A stretch of 64,000 bases of DNA, from contig JACQFP010000042.1 of assembly GCA_016200005.1 (NCBI GenBank), positions 62,001 through 126,000 of the forward strand, read 5' to 3'. Source of the stretch: Verrucomicrobiota bacterium. GTDB lineage: Bacteria > Verrucomicrobiota > Verrucomicrobiia > Limisphaerales > PALSA-1396. The notes beneath the pieces were generated by a model. That model was given only the letters and a program-made list of their open reading frames with translations, made no database searches and had not been told where the DNA came from. Position 1 is the stretch's first letter. Each line of letters opens with the position of its first letter. Positions 1 to 8,161 of this stretch are shown in pieces. The position numbers and the translations under genes are program-made.

Positions 1-935
1 AGCAGCTTCGTGAAAAACCAGACGTAAGATGGAATCCAAGTCAGCCACGAAAACGGCGCCGTCCAGCCCCCCAGAAACAGCGTGATCGCCAGACCGCTGA
101 TCGCGAACATGCCGAGGTATTCGCCAAGAAAGAACAATGCGAACTTGAAGCCGGAATACTCGATGTAATAACCGGCGATGATTTCCGATTCACCTTCCGG
201 CAGATCAAAGGGGGTGCGATTTGATTCCGCCGCCGCCGCGATCATGAACAGAATGAAACCGGCCAGTCCCCACGGCGTAAAGACGAACCAATCCGGTAGC
301 AGGCCGTTGTAGGTCGCCTGGGCTTCGACAATCTTCACCGTCGAGAGCGAACCGACCATCATGATCACCACCACAGCCGAAATGATCAGTGGGACTTCGT
401 AACTCACCATCTGCGCAATCGCCCGCATCGCGCCGAGGAGCGAGTATTTGTTGCGGCTCGCCCAACCCGCCATGAACACGGACAGTTCGGTGGATGCGCC
501 GACCGCGAAGAAAAAGAGCACGCCCGCATCGAGATCAATCGCGACCATGTTGCGGCCGATGGGCAGAACGGCGTAAGCCAACAGCACCGGCACGACGAGC
601 GCAAGGGGCGCGAGGTAGTGGACGACTTTGTCCGCCGTGCGCGGCACGAGGTCTTCCTTGATTATGGCTTTGATGCCGTCGGCGATGAACTGGCCGAAGC
701 CGAACAGGCGAATGTCCGTGAGCGGAATGCCGACGCGATTCGGGCCAAGCCGGTTCTGGATGCGGCCAAGCCCTTTGCGCTCGAGCACGGTGACAATCGC
801 AAACAAAAGCGCAAAAACGAGGATGATCGCAGCAACGGAAATCACAATGGAGATAAGCCATTGAACGCTGCCAGGAAACAGCCCGACCAGCCCGTGTTTG
901 AGCGTGACGAAGAGTTGGTCGAGAGCGTTGGTCAT
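1..935 (-). CDS. nuoH: NADH-quinone oxidoreductase subunit H, 3' end missing
   Basis: This is the membrane subunit at the junction of the hydrophilic arm and proton-pumping arm of respiratory complex I. I translated 311 codons from the ATG at 933-935. The frame stays open to the left edge, so the C-terminus lies outside the window. The N-terminus starts MTNALDQLF and has a long hydrophobic helix followed by the family signature region ERKGLGRIQNRLGPNRVG. Further hydrophobic helices and an E/R-rich loop (PEGESEIIAGY) follow. A purine-rich GGAGG-like site precedes the ATG. It lies 54 bp downstream of nuoI, giving the order I then H, the reverse of the usual H-I order. Identification is firm. 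Confidence 0.96.
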   Translation of the reverse strand, partial: MTNALDQLFVTLKHGLVGLFPGSVQWLISIVISVAAIILVFALLFAIVTVLERKGLGRIQNRLGPNRVGIPLTDIRLFGFGQFIADGIKAIIKEDLVPRTADKVVHYLAPLALVVPVLLAYAVLPIGRNMVAIDLDAGVLFFFAVGASTELSVFMAGWASRNKYSLLGAMRAIAQMVSYEVPLIISAVVVIMMVGSLSTVKIVEAQATYNGLLPDWFVFTPWGLAGFILFMIAAAAESNRTPFDLPEGESEIIAGYYIEYSGFKFALFFLGEYLGMFAISGLAITLFLGGWTAPFSWLTWIPSYVWFFTKL

Positions 936-989
936 GCGGAAGAACCTCCAAGCACCAACACGTAGGGAGTTGTCGGCGATGAGCTCATT

Positions 990-1595
990 TTATGCAGTGA
1001 GAGGCGCGGGAGCAGATTTCGCCGCGACGGCTTTGGTTTTCGCTTCCGCATCAGCTTTCGCTTTCGCCTCGGCTTTGGCTTTTTCGGCGGCCAGACGCGC
1101 GTCCACTTCGGCGGCTTCGGTCGGGTGTATCTTGCGGTAGTGCTCGTTGGACTTTGCGAGTTTGTGTTTATCGAACAACAGCCCACCGAAACGATCGGTG
1201 TTGCTCAACTCGAATTCCGTGTCCATCTTGATCGCTTCAAACGGACAGACCTCCACGCAAATCTGACAGCTCATGCAAACCGAAATGTCGATGTCGAACA
1301 CCTTCGGTTGGAACTGCATCTTGCCGGTGTGGTCAGGCTTCTTCGCCGTGTCCTTGACGATGTAGATGCATTGCGGCGGACATTCCTTCTCGCAAATGAG
1401 GCAGGCCACGCAGCGCAGGCCAGCCATCGGGTCGTCGCCGTCAAAGACGAGGAAGGGAAAGTTGCGCGCGGCTTCCTTGGGCGGGATGCGCTCTTCCGGA
1501 TATTGGACAGTCGTCAGGCGTTCGTCATCGACATAACTGCCGACGAAGTTCTTCGCCGTTTCGACCATGCCTTTGATGATGCCTTCGCCGAGCAT
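990..1595 (-). CDS. nuoI: NADH-quinone oxidoreductase subunit I (two 4Fe-4S clusters)
   Basis: This peripheral iron-sulfur subunit carries electrons to quinone through clusters N6a and N6b. Both ferredoxin-type motifs are visible: C62-x2-C65-x2-C68-x3-C72 and C107-x2-C110-x2-C113-x3-C117, each followed by proline. The core ends near residue 155. After that come about 45 residues rich in Ala and Lys (AEKAKAEAKAKADAEAK and on), predicted helical and not part of the usual family core. Translation starts at the ATG at 1593-1595. The gene follows nuoD after 146 bp, where nuoE, nuoF and nuoG would normally lie, and that gap holds only a repeat hairpin. Confidence 0.96.
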   Translation of the reverse strand: MLGEGIIKGMVETAKNFVGSYVDDERLTTVQYPEERIPPKEAARNFPFLVFDGDDPMAGLRCVACLICEKECPPQCIYIVKDTAKKPDHTGKMQFQPKVFDIDISVCMSCQICVEVCPFEAIKMDTEFELSNTDRFGGLLFDKHKLAKSNEHYRKIHPTEAAEVDARLAAEKAKAEAKAKADAEAKTKAVAAKSAPAPLTA

Positions 1596-1650
1596 TTGTT
1601 TCGCCTATTTCCGTTGGTTGAAGAAAACGTGAAAGGCATCGTGCGCGAAA

Positions 1651-1730
1651 GTGAGAAAGTGAGAAAGTGGGAAAGTGGGAGGCACGCGCACAAAGGGATA
1701 ACCCACCTGCCCACTTTCACACTTTCTCAC
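1651..1730. repeat. Inverted repeat with AGAAAGTG-type tandem arms
   Basis: The left arm (1651-1680) is about four degenerate copies of an 8-base unit, roughly AGAAAGTG. The right arm (1710-1730) is the imperfect reverse complement, and about 29 bases separate them. It fills most of the nuoD-nuoI gap and could fold in the operon mRNA. Architecture matches the GATTAAG-type elements at 4186 and 19481. Confidence 0.75.
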
Positions 1731-1741
1731 CTGCCCTTCGT

Positions 1742-2902
1742 TCATCGATCCACCTCCCCCAGCACAATGTCCACACTGCCGAGAATCACGACGACATCGG
1801 CCACCATGTTGCCGAGACACATGTCTTCAAGAATCGTCAGGTTGATCAAGCTTGGCGGGCGGACGCGGTAACGATACGGATTTGGTGAGCCATCACTGAT
1901 CACATAAAAACCAAGCTCGCCCTTCGGCGCTTCAATCCGGCCGTAAGCCTCGCCAGCTTTTGGACGGAAGCCGCGTAGTTTAGCTTTCGGATCAATAATG
2001 GGGCCAGACGGAATGTCCTTCAACGCCTGCTGTAAAATCTTGGCCGACTCATGCATTTCCAAAACGCGGATCATGAAACGGTCGTAGGTATCGCCGTGGT
2101 CGCCGAGCGGCACGCGGAATTGAAATCGGTCGTAGATGCCGTATTTGTCCACCTTGCGAATGTCGTAGTTCACGCCGCTGGCGCGGAGCATCGGCCCGGT
2201 GACGCCGGCGTTGATGGCGAGTTCCTTCGGCAGCACACCGACGCCCTGGGTGCGGGCCATAAGGATTTCGTTTTCGCACAGCAGCTTTTCAAATTCGTCC
2301 AGGAAACGTGGGAAATTATCGGCCACTTGCTTCGCCTCCTCGATCCAGCCGGCGGGCAGATCGCAGCGGCAACCGCCGAAGCGCATGTAATTGCACATCA
2401 TCCGCGAGCCGCTCAAAGACTCGAACAGGTCGAGAATCTTTTCGCGTTCGCGAAACGCATACATTACCGGCGTGCCGAGCGCGCCCATGTCCTGCAACAG
2501 AAAACCGATGAGGCAGGAGTGATTGAGCAGTCGCGTCAACTCCCCCGTAATGACGCGGATATATTCGGCGCGTTCGGGCACAGCCAGACCTGCGAGTTTC
2601 TCGATGCTGAGCGCGTAAGCCCAATTGTTCGTCATCGAGCAAAAGTAATCGAGCCGATCGGTGTACGGCATCGAGCCAAGATAAGTCGTGTTCTCGGCAA
2701 TCTTCTCGTGGTTGCGATGCAGGTAACCGAAGACCGGCTTGAGTTTCACGACGCGCTCGCCGTCGAGAACGACGTCCATGCGAAACACCCCGTGGGTGGA
2801 CGGGTGTTGCGGCCCCATGGCGACTTCGAGGAAGTCGCCTTCGGCACCGGCCTTCGGTAACAGTTCAAAGTTCTTTGGAGGCATCTCGGCAACTGCACTC
2901 AT
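1742..2902 (-). CDS. nuoD: NADH-quinone oxidoreductase subunit D
   Basis: This is the 49-kDa subunit, which forms the quinone-binding pocket with NuoB. Its 386 residues match the family's usual length. Recognisable segments are [12 protein letters not shown] near residue 31, [11 protein letters not shown], a cysteine-containing [10 protein letters not shown] loop, and the C-terminal DIVLGEVDR. The start ATG at 2900-2902 overlaps the nuoC stop by four bases (ATGA), so the two are probably translationally coupled. It is a separate gene, not the NuoCD fusion found in some proteobacteria. No odd residues noted. Confidence 0.97.
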   Translation of the reverse strand: MSAVAEMPPKNFELLPKAGAEGDFLEVAMGPQHPSTHGVFRMDVVLDGERVVKLKPVFGYLHRNHEKIAENTTYLGSMPYTDRLDYFCSMTNNWAYALSIEKLAGLAVPERAEYIRVITGELTRLLNHSCLIGFLLQDMGALGTPVMYAFREREKILDLFESLSGSRMMCNYMRFGGCRCDLPAGWIEEAKQVADNFPRFLDEFEKLLCENEILMARTQGVGVLPKELAINAGVTGPMLRASGVNYDIRKVDKYGIYDRFQFRVPLGDHGDTYDRFMIRVLEMHESAKILQQALKDIPSGPIIDPKAKLRGFRPKAGEAYGRIEAPKGELGFYVISDGSPNPYRYRVRPPSLINLTILEDMCLGNMVADVVVILGSVDIVLGEVDR

Positions 2903-3534
2903 GCTTTCACCTCCTCCGCCTGATGCTGCTTCACCTTCTCCAACACTTCATCGTGTGGTGTCGGCTCGTATTCGTAATCGTCCGGCTCGACATAATCTTT
3001 GCGCATGGGAAAATCTTTGAACTCGTCCCACATCAGGATGCGGCGCAGGTCGGGATGGCCGTCAAACACAATGCCGTAGAGATCGAATATCTCACGCTCC
3101 TGAAATTCCGCACTGCGCCAGGCCGGAGTGAGCGACGGCAGATGATTCTTGTCCGTGCGGTTCTCCGTGCGAAAACGAAGGATGACCGGCCCATGCTTCT
3201 TCTCCATCGAGTAAAGATGATAGACCGCTTCAAGATAGCCGGGGCGCAGGGTCTTCTTCACTTCCTCGACTTCCTTTTCCACGCCATCCACGATTTTCTT
3301 GACTCTTATCTTCTCGGTCAATTCGGCTTCCGGCCAGTCAACACCCGTGGCGTTTGCGCAATAATCCAGTCGCAGCTCCGCATCGTCGCGCAGAAACTTC
3401 GCGACGGCCAGTGCGTGCGCATTGTCCAAGAGCAACGAGTGCTGGCCGGACGGTGAATCATTGCGAATGATTTCCAACTTCGCGCCAGACACGGCGGCTT
3501 CGACTCGTGATTTTATTTGTTCCAACGCTTCCAT
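2899..3534 (-). CDS. nuoC: NADH-quinone oxidoreductase subunit C
   Basis: This is the 30-kDa hydrophilic subunit of complex I, 211 residues. The conserved half contains the segment [20 protein letters not shown] and then [14 protein letters not shown], the family signature around residues 130-170. The stop overlaps the nuoD start by four bases. A GTAG-headed hairpin lies between it and upstream nuoB. The start ATG at 3532-3534 gives a full-length N-terminus. Acidic C-terminal tail ([19 protein letters not shown]) is common in this subunit. Confidence 0.96.
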   Translation of the reverse strand: MEALEQIKSRVEAAVSGAKLEIIRNDSPSGQHSLLLDNAHALAVAKFLRDDAELRLDYCANATGVDWPEAELTEKIRVKKIVDGVEKEVEEVKKTLRPGYLEAVYHLYSMEKKHGPVILRFRTENRTDKNHLPSLTPAWRSAEFQEREIFDLYGIVFDGHPDLRRILMWDEFKDFPMRKDYVEPDDYEYEPTPHDEVLEKVKQHQAEEVKA

Positions 3535-3539
3535 TTTCT

Positions 3540-3562
3540 GTAGCGGTCATCTGTGACCACGG
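3540..3562 (+). repeat. Solo REP-like hairpin, GTAG head
   Basis: GTAG at 3540-3543 is followed by the hairpin GGTCA-tctg-TGACC. It sits in the 31-bp nuoB-nuoC gap. Head plus stem matches the form of REP units used by REP-associated tyrosine transposases (established for that family; assignment here is inference). Confidence 0.6.
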
Positions 3563-3565
3563 GAA

Positions 3566-4180
3566 TCAGACGCCTCTCGCCAGTACCGGCGGCTGCCACA
3601 CACCCGGATTATTGGTCGGCTCTAAATCGTGCGCGCCAAATTTTGGGACGGGAAATTCACTAGGTGCCTCCGGATCAAAATGACGGGCGCGGTCTTTGCC
3701 AGTCAGTTTTTGTTTATCGATCATCTTCTGCAATGTCATAAAAGCGTGCAACAGCGCTTCCGGTCGAGGCGGACAACCGGGGATGTGCACATCAACTGGA
3801 ATGTAGCGATCAATGCCTTTGAGCACGTTGTAACCTTGTTTGAACGGCCCGCCGGAAATCGCGCACGCGCCCATGGCGATGACGTATTTCGGCTCCGGCA
3901 TCTGGTTGTAGAGCCGCACGACCTGTGGCGCCATCTTCTTCGTCACCGTTCCAGCGACGATCATCAGGTCGGCCTGTCGCGGCGAGGGACGAAACACCTC
4001 CGCGCCGAAGCGGGCTAGGTCATAACGCGCCATTGAAGCGGAAATCATTTCGATGGCGCAACAGGCGAGGCCAAACGACAGCGGCCACACGGAATTCTTC
4101 CGACCCCAATTATACAAATCTTCAAGGGTCGTCGTGAAGATGCCCTGTTTCTGCAACTCGCTTTTTAATCCTTCGTCCAT
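3566..4180 (-). CDS. nuoB: NADH-quinone oxidoreductase subunit B
   Basis: This subunit holds the terminal iron-sulfur cluster N2 next to the quinone site. The family cysteines are visible: the adjacent pair C40-C41 in [10 protein letters not shown], one in [10 protein letters not shown] and one in [10 protein letters not shown]. The 204 residues are slightly longer than the core because of a polar C-terminal tail. The start ATG at 4178-4180 is clear. It lies 100 bp downstream of nuoA across a repeat hairpin and 31 bp upstream of nuoC. Confidence 0.97.
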   Translation of the reverse strand: MDEGLKSELQKQGIFTTTLEDLYNWGRKNSVWPLSFGLACCAIEMISASMARYDLARFGAEVFRPSPRQADLMIVAGTVTKKMAPQVVRLYNQMPEPKYVIAMGACAISGGPFKQGYNVLKGIDRYIPVDVHIPGCPPRPEALLHAFMTLQKMIDKQKLTGKDRARHFDPEAPSEFPVPKFGAHDLEPTNNPGVWQPPVLARGV

Positions 4181-4185
4181 TTTGG

Positions 4186-4274
4186 GATTCTTGATCTTAA
4201 TCCTACTCTTACTCTTAATCTTCTTCTTCGCTGCGACGCAGATTAAGATTAGGATTAAGATGAAGATTAAGGCA
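4186..4274. repeat. Inverted repeat with GATTAAG-type tandem arms
   Basis: The arms are strings of degenerate hexamers (GATTAA, GATGAA, GAGTAA forms): on one side the complement strand of 4190-4230, on the other 4240-4270. They meet around a short GC-rich loop near 4232-4240. It fills the nuoA-nuoB gap. Similar arms occur at 19481-19560 and 22083-22114. Confidence 0.75.
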
Positions 4275-4280
4275 TAGAAA

Positions 4281-4655
4281 TCATTTCCACGTCAGCACGC
4301 CTTTCACCCAGGCCCACACCAGACCTTCGACCAGCAGCAGCAGGAAAACCATCATCGCAAGAAACGCCCCGACCGATAAACCGGTGAAAGCCACGGCAAA
4401 CGGCAACAAAAAAACAGTCTCCACATCGAAAATCAGGAAGATGATGCCGTAGAGATAATATTCTGATTTGAACTGCACCCAGGCATCGCCTTTGGATTCC
4501 AATCCACATTCGTAGATCGCATTTTTTTCCGGACCGGGTTTGGGTGGAGAAAAAAATCTCGCCCACAGCCACGCTAGCGCCAGCGGTGTGAGGCAAAATG
4601 CGACGCCGCCGATCAATAAGACTGTAATGAACCAGTAGGGATTGTCTTCATTCAT
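4281..4655 (-). CDS. nuoA: NADH-quinone oxidoreductase subunit A
   Basis: This is the small membrane subunit of complex I: 124 residues with three hydrophobic helices, near residues 8-30, 65-85 and 92-115. The loop between helices one and two has the conserved segment [14 protein letters not shown], whose Cys is the one near the quinone channel. It is the first gene of the operon on the minus strand. The 107 bases upstream (4656-4762) are AT-richer and probably hold the operon promoter, but I could not fix -35/-10 boxes. Confidence 0.95.
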   Translation of the reverse strand: MNEDNPYWFITVLLIGGVAFCLTPLALAWLWARFFSPPKPGPEKNAIYECGLESKGDAWVQFKSEYYLYGIIFLIFDVETVFLLPFAVAFTGLSVGAFLAMMVFLLLLVEGLVWAWVKGVLTWK

Positions 4656-4762
4656 TGGGTCAGTCTTAGATTGTTACTTTTTTCACAAGCAACCGTACCA
4701 GTTGAAAATTGAGGCGTCAAGGAACGCAGCCGCTGATTGGATGATTCTCAGGCTGATAATGA

Positions 4763-5038
4763 TCAGCTTCGTTCCGGCTTATGCTGGCGAAGTCCAACGG
4801 ATTGGGCGATTTCGTCGAACTCCTCATGGCTGACGTCTTCGAGTTGCTTCCCCTTGGCCGCCAGCTTTTCGTTTATCTTGATGGCCTTCTCCGTCATCTC
4901 CTCATGCGTGTCGTGCGTGCCGCCGACGAGCGCAAAATTATGGCCCTGCGTAATGCGCTTGTGGCCGTCGGAGTCGAGGCCGATGCCGAGCATTACTGCT
5001 CTACGTCGCTTCCTTTTTTTGTCCGGCAAATTCGCCAT
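4763..5038 (-). CDS. Small conserved protein of unknown function
   Basis: A 91-residue soluble protein with a basic N-terminus (DKKRKRRR) and a conserved-looking core LGIGLDSDGHKRITQGHNF followed by a helical acidic region. I do not recognise a named domain, although the pattern of a short beta segment (FALVGGTHDTHEEM) then an amphipathic helix looks like a real folded protein. It is co-directional with the nuo operon 107 bp upstream. The start ATG at 5036-5038 gives the whole core. No signal peptide or membrane segment. Confidence 0.7.
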   Translation of the reverse strand: MANLPDKKRKRRRAVMLGIGLDSDGHKRITQGHNFALVGGTHDTHEEMTEKAIKINEKLAAKGKQLEDVSHEEFDEIAQSVGLRQHKPERS

Positions 5039-5094
5039 GACAAAAAACTAAAGTTTCGCGGCCAAAGTGCAAGGTTCAAAGTGTCCCACCGGCA

Positions 5095-5781
5095 TCAAGC
5101 CACGCTCGAAGGCTTGCCATTGTCACACGGTCCCAGTTGCAACAGGAACGGAACGGCCTTCTTCGCCCATTCATCGGCGGTGGGAAAACTGGACGCCGAA
5201 TCGCCGAAGGAGCTTCGCAACATGTCGGTATTGATGATGCCGGGGTTTAGCGCAACCGCGGCCATTCCAGTTGGCAACTCTTGAGCGAGCGACTGCGTGA
5301 GTCCTTCAATTGCCCACTTGGTCGCGCAGTACGGCGCAACCTCGGCATCCGTAGAGCGGCCCCAGCCTGAACTGAAGTTCACAATGACGCCGCTTTTTCG
5401 TTCGACCATCGCCGGCACAAAATGGCGGATGACATTCGCCACGCCCTTGATGTTCACGTCGATGACTTCGGAGAATTCCTGAGCGGGCACTTTCCACAAC
5501 GGCGCGTTTTTGTTGATGAGCGCGGCGTTGTTGAGCAACAAGTCAGGCGGGCCGTAGTTTTCCAGCACTCGACCCGCCCACAATTTGACCCGTTCATCCG
5601 ACGCCACATCGACTTCCGCGAACTCATGCGGTCTTCCGAACGACATCCGCAGTTGCGCAATGGCCTGCCGGGAGCGGCCACAGCCCAATACTGTGTGGCC
5701 AAGACGAACGAATTCATCCACCATCGCCCGGCCGAGCCCGCGTGTAACCCCGGTTACCAGAATGACGTTATCGCGTGGCAT
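5095..5781 (-). CDS. Short-chain dehydrogenase/reductase
   Basis: An NAD(P)-dependent oxidoreductase of the SDR superfamily, 228 residues. The Rossmann motif TGVTRGLG lies at residues 10-17, the NNA motif in LLLNNAALI near 85, the catalytic Ser in NFSSGWG near 137, and the Tyr/Lys pair in YCATK near 152-156. The substrate cannot be read from sequence. The C-terminus is short, as in classical SDRs without an extended substrate loop. No cofactor-deciding operon partner is adjacent. Confidence 0.9.
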   Translation of the reverse strand: MPRDNVILVTGVTRGLGRAMVDEFVRLGHTVLGCGRSRQAIAQLRMSFGRPHEFAEVDVASDERVKLWAGRVLENYGPPDLLLNNAALINKNAPLWKVPAQEFSEVIDVNIKGVANVIRHFVPAMVERKSGVIVNFSSGWGRSTDAEVAPYCATKWAIEGLTQSLAQELPTGMAAVALNPGIINTDMLRSSFGDSASSFPTADEWAKKAVPFLLQLGPCDNGKPSSVA

Positions 5782-5954
5782 TCGATCGAATTCTGTGTTT
5801 CAGACCATGGCGTTACAATTCAATTATTGCTGCAAACGTGCCTTTGCGTACTACCTGCAGGTTTCGACTGGCATGAGGCGGTTAAGTGCGACCTCCAGGT
5901 TTTGGTGGCCTTGCCAAAACTCTTGCAGGCTGGGAATCCAGCAGATTCAACGCC

Positions 5955-5995
5955 CGCCCTCATCCCGGCCTTCTCCCCCAAGGAGAAGGCGAATC
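5955..5995 (+). repeat. CCCTCA...CTTCTCC palindromic dispersed repeat
   Basis: A CCCTCATCCCGGCC lead is followed by the hairpin CCTTCTCC-cccaa-GGAGAAGG. It is the same family as the five copies at 31075-31832 and the copy inside the ABC-F gene at 17551-17610. It sits in the 273-bp gap 5782-6054, in which I see no gene, about 60 bp before the truncated amidohydrolase. Confidence 0.75.
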
Positions 5996-6054
5996 GTTCG
6001 CCGACTCACTCGAAAACCCGTAGGAGATTTCGTGGATCAGCGACGTTCCCAAAA

Positions 6055-6516
6055 ATATGCAACGAAAACTCTGAAGTGAAGAACTTCTATTTCGAACTCG
6101 GCAGGACGTTTGGTCAGACCTCCGCCTATGCGCCGGAAGTCTGCATGCCCATGCTCGGACAGATGTGGCAAGTGCCCAACGGCGAGGACCGGATTCTTTG
6201 GGGCACGGATTCCATCTGGGGTGGCAGTCCGCAGAGTCAGATCGTCCGCTTGCGCCGCTTGCAAATCAAAGATGAATTGATCGAGAAGTATCATTACCCG
6301 CAACTAACCGACGCGGTGAAAGACAAAATCTTTGGCCTGAACGCGGCGAAGCTGTTCAACGTGGATGTGAAAGCCGCGCGCAAAGCGATCAAGACCGACA
6401 AGCTCAACGCGTTCAAACAGGAATACAAAACCGCACCGCAACCCAGCAACACCCAGTATGGTTGGGTCCGGAAACCTGAGCGCGGGAAAAAACCAGCGGC
6501 GCCGATCAGAACTTGA
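6055..6516 (+). pseudogene. Amidohydrolase-family protein, C-terminal remnant
   Basis: The frame from about 6055 to the stop at 6514-6516 encodes the last 150 or so residues of an amidohydrolase (TIM-barrel metallohydrolase) of the amidohydro-rel type. The segment RILWGTDSIWGGSPQ carries the catalytic Asp region, and the ending LTDAVKDKIFGLNAAKLF is typical of the C-terminal helix. The N-terminal two thirds with the metal-binding HxH are absent. Upstream of 6055 the same frame has only repeat-like sequence and no start. I infer a 5' deletion next to the palindromic repeat at 5955-5995. Confidence 0.75.
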
Positions 6517-7308
6517 TTATTTCTGAGCCGTCACCGTCCGCCGATAGACTTTGTGCATGCCCGCCTGGTCGGTGGCTTTGATCAGCATTTCATCGATGCA
6601 TACATGCGGTGGACGGCTGGCCGCCCAAACGATGGCTTCAGCGATGTCTTCAGCCTTGAGCGGGTTGGTGCCTTCATAGACTTTCTTGGCGCGCGCCGTG
6701 TCGCCCTTGAAGCGCACCACGGAAAATTCCGTTTCCGCCAACCCCGGATCGATGCTGCCCACGCGCAGGCCGCTGCCGCAGAGTTCAAGACGCAACGCGC
6801 GCGTGATTTGGAGTTCGGCGGCTTTGGCCCCGCAATAAGCCGAGCCACCTTCATAAGCCACACGACCCGCATACGAGCCGACGTTAAAAATGCTCCCACC
6901 AGGATTGTTCATCATCAGTGGCAAAACCGCGCGGCACATCCGCAGCACGCCCAGCACGTTGGTCTGCAACATCCCCTCCCAATCTTCGTCCTTCCCTTGG
7001 GCGACGGTGTCCAAGCCCAGCGCTCCGCCAGCGTTGTTGATCAGCACATCAACGCGGTCGGTGCGGGTACGAACCCACTTCACGAACGACTCCACGCTGG
7101 GCGTTTGCGAAACATCAAGTGCATGAAACAAAGCCTCGGGCGAGCCGGCAGCACGGCATTCTGAAGAAACCTTCTCCAGCCGATCCAGTCGTCGCGCGCC
7201 CAGCAGCAACCTCGCGCCCTCCGCTCCAAAAGCACGCGCCGTCGCCGCGCCGAACCCGCTCGATGCTCCCGTAATGATCACCCATTTGTCTGCCAGTCGC
7301 GATTTCAT
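6517..7308 (-). CDS. Short-chain dehydrogenase/reductase (YdfG-like)
   Basis: A classical SDR of 263 residues when started at the ATG at 7306-7308 (MKSRLADKWVIITGAS). The in-frame extension upstream is hydrophilic and not family-like. Motifs: TGASSGFG Rossmann loop near residue 12, NNAGG near 92, Ser in NVGSYAG near 143, and Y-x3-K in AYCGAKAAE near 158-162. Closest in style to serine or 3-hydroxy acid dehydrogenases of the YdfG group, which use NADP. It is convergent, almost end to end, with the amidohydrolase remnant. Confidence 0.88.
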   Translation of the reverse strand: MKSRLADKWVIITGASSGFGAATARAFGAEGARLLLGARRLDRLEKVSSECRAAGSPEALFHALDVSQTPSVESFVKWVRTRTDRVDVLINNAGGALGLDTVAQGKDEDWEGMLQTNVLGVLRMCRAVLPLMMNNPGGSIFNVGSYAGRVAYEGGSAYCGAKAAELQITRALRLELCGSGLRVGSIDPGLAETEFSVVRFKGDTARAKKVYEGTNPLKAEDIAEAIVWAASRPPHVCIDEMLIKATDQAGMHKVYRRTVTAQK

Positions 7309-7406
7309 GGCGAAATGATTTACCAGAGAGAAATCAAAGTGGTAGTTTTTCTTTTGCGCACGCCCGGTTGACAAAGCACTTTTCGCCCGCACATTGAAGA
7401 CGCTTT

Positions 7407-8105
7407 ATGATCACGATTCGTAAATCCGCGGAACGAGGCCACGCCAATCACGGCTGGCTCGACACGTATCACACCTTCTCGTTTGCCGACTACTACGACC
7501 CGCAACACATCCAGTTTCGCAGTCTGCGCGTCATCAATGAGGATCACGTTGCTGGCGGCGGCGGATTCGATACCCATCCGCACCGCGACATGGAGATCAT
7601 CACCTACGTTGTCTCCGGCGCGCTCGAACATCGCGACAGCCTGGGCAATCATGGCGTGATCAAACCCGGCGAAGTGCAACGCCTCACCGCCGGCACGGGC
7701 ATTCAACACAGTGAATTCAACCACTCCGCCACCGAGCCGGTCCACCTCCTCCAAATCTGGATCTTGCCCGACAAGACATTTCTACACCCGAGCTATGAGC
7801 AAAAGGCGTTTGCCGATGAACCGTCGAACGGCCGGTTACGACTTGTCGCTGCCAAAGACGGCCGGAATGGTGCGGTCACCATCAATCAGGACGTAAATGT
7901 ATTCCTCGGCAAATTCGGCCCTGGGGATGTTGCCACTCGTCACCTCAAACCTGATCGCCATGCCTGGCTGCAAGTAATCAACGGCGACTTGCTGCTCAAT
8001 CATAACAAACTCAAAATGGGAGATGGGGCTGCTGTCAGCGACGAATCATCGTTGAAGATCGTTGGCAACGAGAAAACCGACTTTCTGCTGTTCGATTTGA
8101 ACTGA
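7407..8105 (+). CDS. Pirin family protein (YhaK/YhhW-like bicupin)
   Basis: A two-domain cupin of 232 residues. The pirin N-domain has metal-ligand histidines in FDTHPHRDMEIITYV (residues about 54-68), GIQHSEFNH near 100, and a conserved Glu in PGEVQRLTAGT. Relatives include quercetinases and redox-sensing proteins, so the role is uncertain. It is divergent from the SDR gene with 98 bp between starts, which must hold both promoters. It ends 3 bp before a hairpin shared with the convergent nitrilase gene. Confidence 0.9.
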   Translation: MITIRKSAERGHANHGWLDTYHTFSFADYYDPQHIQFRSLRVINEDHVAGGGGFDTHPHRDMEIITYVVSGALEHRDSLGNHGVIKPGEVQRLTAGTGIQHSEFNHSATEPVHLLQIWILPDKTFLHPSYEQKAFADEPSNGRLRLVAAKDGRNGAVTINQDVNVFLGKFGPGDVATRHLKPDRHAWLQVINGDLLLNHNKLKMGDGAAVSDESSLKIVGNEKTDFLLFDLN

Positions 8106-8107
8106 GT

Positions 8108-8161
8108 CGGAGGAGAGGCCGGCAACTCGTCAACTCTTTGAACTACCGGCCTTCTCTTCTT
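8108..8161. terminator. Shared hairpin between convergent genes
   Basis: Arms near 8110-8122 (AGGAGAGGCCGG) and 8144-8160 (CCGGCCTTCTCTTCT) pair across a 22-base loop. The right arm encodes the C-terminal residues of the nitrilase-like gene. The place between two convergent stops suggests a bidirectional terminator, though there is no long T tract. Confidence 0.5.

Noticed and set aside
1125-1871. Long open frame on the plus strand opposite nuoI and nuoD
   Set aside because: It is antisense to two firmly identified genes, has no start context and no protein-like features; it follows from the GC-rich codon pattern of the real genes.
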